Shown here: positions 7,654-9,825 of the stretch, in pieces
Numbering within the stretch: position 1 is the first letter of the stretch
Layout: the number at the start of each line of letters is the position of its first letter
Source: Reyranella sp.
GTDB lineage: Bacteria; Pseudomonadota; Alphaproteobacteria; Reyranellales; Reyranellaceae
Assembly: GCA_030679805.1 (NCBI GenBank)
Contig: JAUXST010000589.1
Coordinates: forward strand, 1 to 9,825
Reading direction: 5' to 3'
DNA: 9,825 nt
The notes under the pieces: model-generated
The model's database searches: none
What the model was told of the DNA's origin: nothing
What the model saw: the letters and a program-made list of their open reading frames with translations, nothing else
Program-made: the position numbers and the translations under genes

Positions 7654-7661
7654 TTATGAAC

Positions 7662-7682
7662 TTATGCTATTAACGAGCATAA
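7662..7682. promoter_or_regulatory. Operator 2, probable NadQ site over the nadA promoter
   Basis: TTATGCT-ATTAACG-AGCATAA is a 7-base perfect inverted repeat with a 7-base centre. Its core ATGCT-N7-AGCAT (7664-7680) is the same as in operator 1. It covers the -10 box and part of the spacer of the predicted nadA promoter, a classic repression position. Centres of the two operators are 27 bases apart. Confidence 0.72.
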
Positions 7683-7692
7683 AGCACGTCAA
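7664..7692 (-). promoter_or_regulatory. Predicted sigma70-type promoter of nadABC
   Basis: On the minus strand TTGACG (7687-7692) and TAGCAT (7664-7669) are separated by exactly 17 bases. TTGACG matches the -35 consensus in 5 of 6 bases and TAGCAT matches TATAAT in 4 of 6. Transcription would begin near 7657, giving a leader of about 33 bases with operator 1 inside it. This stretch is AT-rich against a GC-rich background. Confidence 0.65.
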
Positions 7693-7733
7693 GCCCCGGT
7701 TTCGAGGAGCGGTCGGCGATCCGATGCGGTTGG

Positions 7734-8684
7734 TCAGGAGGTGCGGGACAGCGGCAGCTTGGTGCCGGCGACGGCGCGCTCGAGCAGGATCTCGCGGCGG
7801 AAGCGATAGAGCTTGGCCGGGCGGCCGCCGGTCTCGGCCGACACGGCGCCGGTCTCCTCGACCAGGCCCTGCTGGTCGATGAGGCGGCGGAAGTTCTGCT
7901 TGTGCAGCGGCCGGCCGGCCAAGGCCTCGACGGCGAGCTGGAGCTGACCCAGGGTGAAGTCCGGCGGCATCAACTCGAAGACGACCGGCCGGTACTTGAT
8001 CTTGGCCCTGAGCCGCGCGATGCCGGTCGCCAGGATGCGGCGATGATCGTAGTGCATCGGTGCACCAATGACGGCAGGGGCCAAGGGATCGGCGACGGGC
8101 CGGCGTCCGCCGGCTTCGGGCACGAGGCCAGCCTCATAGAGCAGCTCGTAGCGCTGCAGCACCAGGTCCTCGTTCCAGCTCGCCTCGGCGAAATTGATTT
8201 CGACGCGCTGACGTCGGCTGCGGCGGACGGCCGGATTGGTGGCCGCGTCGATCCATCGGCGCAGCCGCGGCATCACCTGTCGCGCGAGCGATGCCGGCGT
8301 GCCGCCGCGCCAGTCCTCCCACGGGAAGTAGCGGTACCAGCTCTGCCAGCCCGGCTCGCGCCCGCCCGCGCCCTCTCGGGTAAGTTCGCGGGTGAGGCCG
8401 AGATAGGAGATGGAAACGATGCGCCGTCCGGAAGTGGCTGCGGCGCGCGAGCGGTCGGCAAAGGTGTAGAGCTGCTCGACATAGCCCAGCGGATGATGGG
8501 TATGGCGCTCGACCCAGGCGCGCAAGCCGGTCTGCAGCGTCGGGTGATCGCCCTCGAACGGGCCGGAGGGCAGCAGCGCGCCCTCCTCGAGGGTCAGCAC
8601 CTGCGGCTCCTCGTCGATCAACGCGACCAGCACCGCGTTCAGTTCGATGGCAATGGGACGGGGTCGGTTGGCGGCAGGTGGCAT
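7734..8684 (-). CDS. nadQ: NadQ-like repressor of NAD synthesis (degenerate Nudix sensor plus winged helix)
   Basis: The 316-residue product looks like the COG4111/NadQ group, related to NrtR, which controls de novo NAD genes in alphaproteobacteria. The N-terminal half (about 10-150) is Nudix-like: IELNAVLVALID (13-24), LLPSGPFEG (37-45), LQTGLRAWVERHTHHPLGYVEQLYTFAD (50-77) and RRIVSISYLGL (87-97). The QLYTFAD strand is shared with NrtR proteins, but the REXXEE of an active Nudix box is missing, so ligand sensing rather than hydrolysis is expected. The C-terminal half has a winged helix at about 240-300: FTLGQLQLAVEALAGRPLHKQNFRRLIDQQGLV, then ETGGRPAKLYRFRRE. It sits 109 bases upstream of nadA on the same strand. 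The start at 8684 gives MPPAANRPRPIAIELNAV; the frame is open to 8822, but that would overlap the upstream gene. No clear ribosome site is visible, so the start is provisional. Confidence 0.85.
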   Translation of the reverse strand: MPPAANRPRPIAIELNAVLVALIDEEPQVLTLEEGALLPSGPFEGDHPTLQTGLRAWVERHTHHPLGYVEQLYTFADRSRAAATSGRRIVSISYLGLTRELTREGAGGREPGWQSWYRYFPWEDWRGGTPASLARQVMPRLRRWIDAATNPAVRRSRRQRVEINFAEASWNEDLVLQRYELLYEAGLVPEAGGRRPVADPLAPAVIGAPMHYDHRRILATGIARLRAKIKYRPVVFELMPPDFTLGQLQLAVEALAGRPLHKQNFRRLIDQQGLVEETGAVSAETGGRPAKLYRFRREILLERAVAGTKLPLSRTS

Positions 8685-8727
8685 GTCGGGCGCCAGTATG
8701 CCCGTTCTTTGCGGCGCGCGCCCGGTG

Positions 8728-9366
8728 CTACTGGCGGCAGCGCCGCCGCACCGCGGCGATGGCCTTGCCGGCGTCGCCGGCCTTGAGCTCGACCGTTGCG
8801 GCGCCGTCGAAGTCGCTGCCACCCGCCTTCTCGGTCAGCAAGTCGAAACGCAGCATCAGGCGCGCGCCGCGCTCGAAGCGTTCCGCCAGCCCCGGCGACA
8901 GCGCAGGCAGCATGCCGTCCGTGCGGTCGGCGATGGTGGCGAAGTCGCCGGCGAAATAAAGCTTTGCCGGATAGGCGACGCCGTCGATCTCGAGCCGCAC
9001 CTGCGGATCGTCCTTGAGCTGCTCACGCCGCGCCCCGACCGGCAGCAACGGCCGGTCGCCATCGACATAGAGCTGGAGCTGCAGGATGCGCTCTCCCGAC
9101 ACCACCTCGCAGGCCAGCACCAGCGCGCTCACGTTGACCGTGGTCGATGTCGGGGCCGACACGGCATAGAGGGTCTGGCCCTCGCCGTCGCGCAGCGTCC
9201 AGCCGGCGCTGGCGGCCGGCGGATCGGCGGCGCCCGCGATCAGCACCGCCCACAGCACAAAGGCGTCGGCCGCGACGAACAGCGCGACCGCCGCGATCAG
9301 CACGAAATGCCAGGCCCGCCAAGGCCGCGTCGCGAGTCTTTCCGTCAGGTTGGACGGCGTTTCCAT
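8728..9366 (-). CDS. Single-pass membrane protein of unknown function
   Basis: A 212-residue protein I do not recognise. It has a short cytoplasmic N-terminus with Arg residues (10, 14, 17), one long membrane helix at about 20-46, and a periplasmic domain of about 165 residues predicted to be mainly beta strands. Notable segments are WTLRDGEGQTLYAVSAP (56-72), TVNVSALVLACEV (76-88), ILQLQLYVDGDRPLLPVG (94-111), VRLEIDGVAYPAKLYFAGDFATIAD (123-147) and ARLMLRFDLL (168-177). The only two cysteines, at 86 and 210, could form a disulfide in the periplasm. The start at 9366 (METPSNL) places the positive charges and helix normally; an ATG 10 bases upstream is out of frame. No good Shine-Dalgarno is seen. 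It ends 43 bases before nadQ and begins 56 bases after the hydroxylase gene, all on one strand, so shared transcription is possible. Codon and base use match the neighbours. Confidence 0.75.
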   Translation of the reverse strand: METPSNLTERLATRPWRAWHFVLIAAVALFVAADAFVLWAVLIAGAADPPAASAGWTLRDGEGQTLYAVSAPTSTTVNVSALVLACEVVSGERILQLQLYVDGDRPLLPVGARREQLKDDPQVRLEIDGVAYPAKLYFAGDFATIADRTDGMLPALSPGLAERFERGARLMLRFDLLTEKAGGSDFDGAATVELKAGDAGKAIAAVRRRCRQ

Positions 9367-9376
9367 GGTGCTTCAT

Positions 9377-9397
9377 CGGTCGGCGCAACGCCGGCCG
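9377..9397. repeat. Strong inverted repeat upstream of the membrane protein gene
   Basis: CGGTCGGCG-CAA-CGCCGGCCG can form a 9-base-pair stem with a single G-U wobble if read as plus-strand RNA. The minus-strand transcript, which is the expected direction here, would have one C-A mismatch. No T run follows on the minus strand. It starts 10 bases before the ATG at 9366 and could be a Rho-assisted terminator, a leader hairpin, or chance in GC-rich DNA. Confidence 0.3.
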
Positions 9398-9422
9398 CCA
9401 TGATCTGCGTCAACCCGTTCGC

Positions 9423-9825
9423 TCAGTCGAGGCCGTTGCCGCCGTAGAGCCATTCCAGCGTGTCGAGCCACTGGTCCTGGCTCTTGGCATTCATCAGGAC
9501 ATTGCGCAGCGCCGCGTGCGGACCATCCGGGTGATAGACGTGATCACCCATGGCGCGCGACATGAGCTGCACACGCGCGGTGCGCAGCACGCGGCGGGTC
9601 TTGTAGGTCGTGAGGCCTCGCTCGAGCGCATCGTAGCGGGAAAGCGAGTCGGCCAGACAGACCGCGTCTTCCATGGCCATGCAAGCGCCCTGCGCCATGT
9701 ACTGCAGCATCGGATGGGCGGCATCGCCCAACAGCGCCACCCGGCCGTCGACCCAGGCATCGATGGGATCGCGGTCGCACAGCACCCACATGTGCCAGTC
9801 CTTGCCGTGGCGGATGATGTTCTGG
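9423..9825 (-). CDS. FAD-dependent aromatic monooxygenase, C-terminal part (salicylate or 3-hydroxybenzoate hydroxylase type)
   Basis: The frame is open through the right edge, so only the last 133 residues are visible. They contain GKDWHMWVLCDRDPIDAW, then GRVALLGDAAHPMLQYMAQGACMAMEDAVCLADSL. This is the GDAAH FAD-binding motif and following helix of group A flavoprotein hydroxylases, which use NAD(P)H and O2 to hydroxylate aromatic acids in the cytoplasm. TYKTRRVLRTARVQLMSR and the ending DTLEWLYGGNGLD resemble 3-hydroxybenzoate 6-monooxygenases (gentisate-forming) and salicylate hydroxylase relatives. Substrate choice depends on N-terminal residues outside the window. The N-terminal Rossmann GXGXXG and DG motifs cannot be checked. 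It is the most upstream gene of a minus-strand run that continues through nadC, although the strong promoter before nadA suggests that the NAD operon is separately transcribed. Confidence 0.9.
   Translation of the reverse strand, partial: QNIIRHGKDWHMWVLCDRDPIDAWVDGRVALLGDAAHPMLQYMAQGACMAMEDAVCLADSLSRYDALERGLTTYKTRRVLRTARVQLMSRAMGDHVYHPDGPHAALRNVLMNAKSQDQWLDTLEWLYGGNGLD

Noticed and set aside
7683..7733. Intrinsic terminator after the NadQ-like gene
   Set aside because: Only a 4-base stem (TCGG/CCGA) was found and no T run follows, so no terminator is called.
5151..7882. Long plus-strand frames opposite nadB and nadA (for example 5151-6425 and 6722-7882)
   Set aside because: They lie antisense to genes with clear catalytic motifs, have no family resemblance, and have shadow-like composition.
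8685..8822. N-terminal extension of the NadQ-like regulator
   Set aside because: The added residues are low-complexity Ser, Pro, Ala and Arg encoded inside the upstream gene; the family-like sequence begins only after the ATG at 8684.

Overview
The window is chromosomal DNA from a GC-rich bacterium, most likely an alphaproteobacterium. The NadQ-type regulator next to a nadA-nadB-nadC cluster, the AsmA and DUF6790 proteins, and the strong GC bias at third codon positions all fit that group. The exact genus cannot be read from the sequence. Almost all of it is coding, and I see no mobile element, CRISPR array, tRNA or rRNA.

Left part (1-4156), mostly plus strand: the 3' portion of a large AsmA-family envelope protein runs in from the left edge. 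It is followed by a 40-codon minus-strand lipoprotein gene, a five-helix DUF6790 membrane protein, and a small flavin-binding protein of the pyridoxamine phosphate oxidase-like fold. The lipoprotein gene is convergent with the AsmA gene and divergent from the DUF6790 gene.

Middle part (4128-8684), all minus strand: the complete de novo NAD pathway to nicotinate mononucleotide, in the order nadA, nadB, nadC, with 11-base and 3-base gaps. Directly upstream of nadA is the gene for a NadQ-like repressor (degenerate Nudix sensor plus winged-helix DNA-binding region). The 109 bases between them hold a good sigma70-type promoter and two copies of the palindrome ATGCT-N7-AGCAT. One copy lies over the -10 and the other just downstream of the expected transcription start. 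This is a compact feedback circuit: the regulator presumably senses an NAD-related ligand and shuts off quinolinate synthesis and its conversion. The last codons of nadC overlap the end of the convergent flavin-binding gene by 29 bases.

Right part (8728-9825), minus strand: an unrecognised single-pass membrane protein with a periplasmic domain, then the C-terminal third of a flavin-dependent aromatic hydroxylase that runs off the right edge.

I find no clearly undescribed multi-gene system. The points most worth a second look are the tandem operator architecture, the tiny lipoprotein, the nadC tail overlap and the orphan membrane protein upstream of nadQ.
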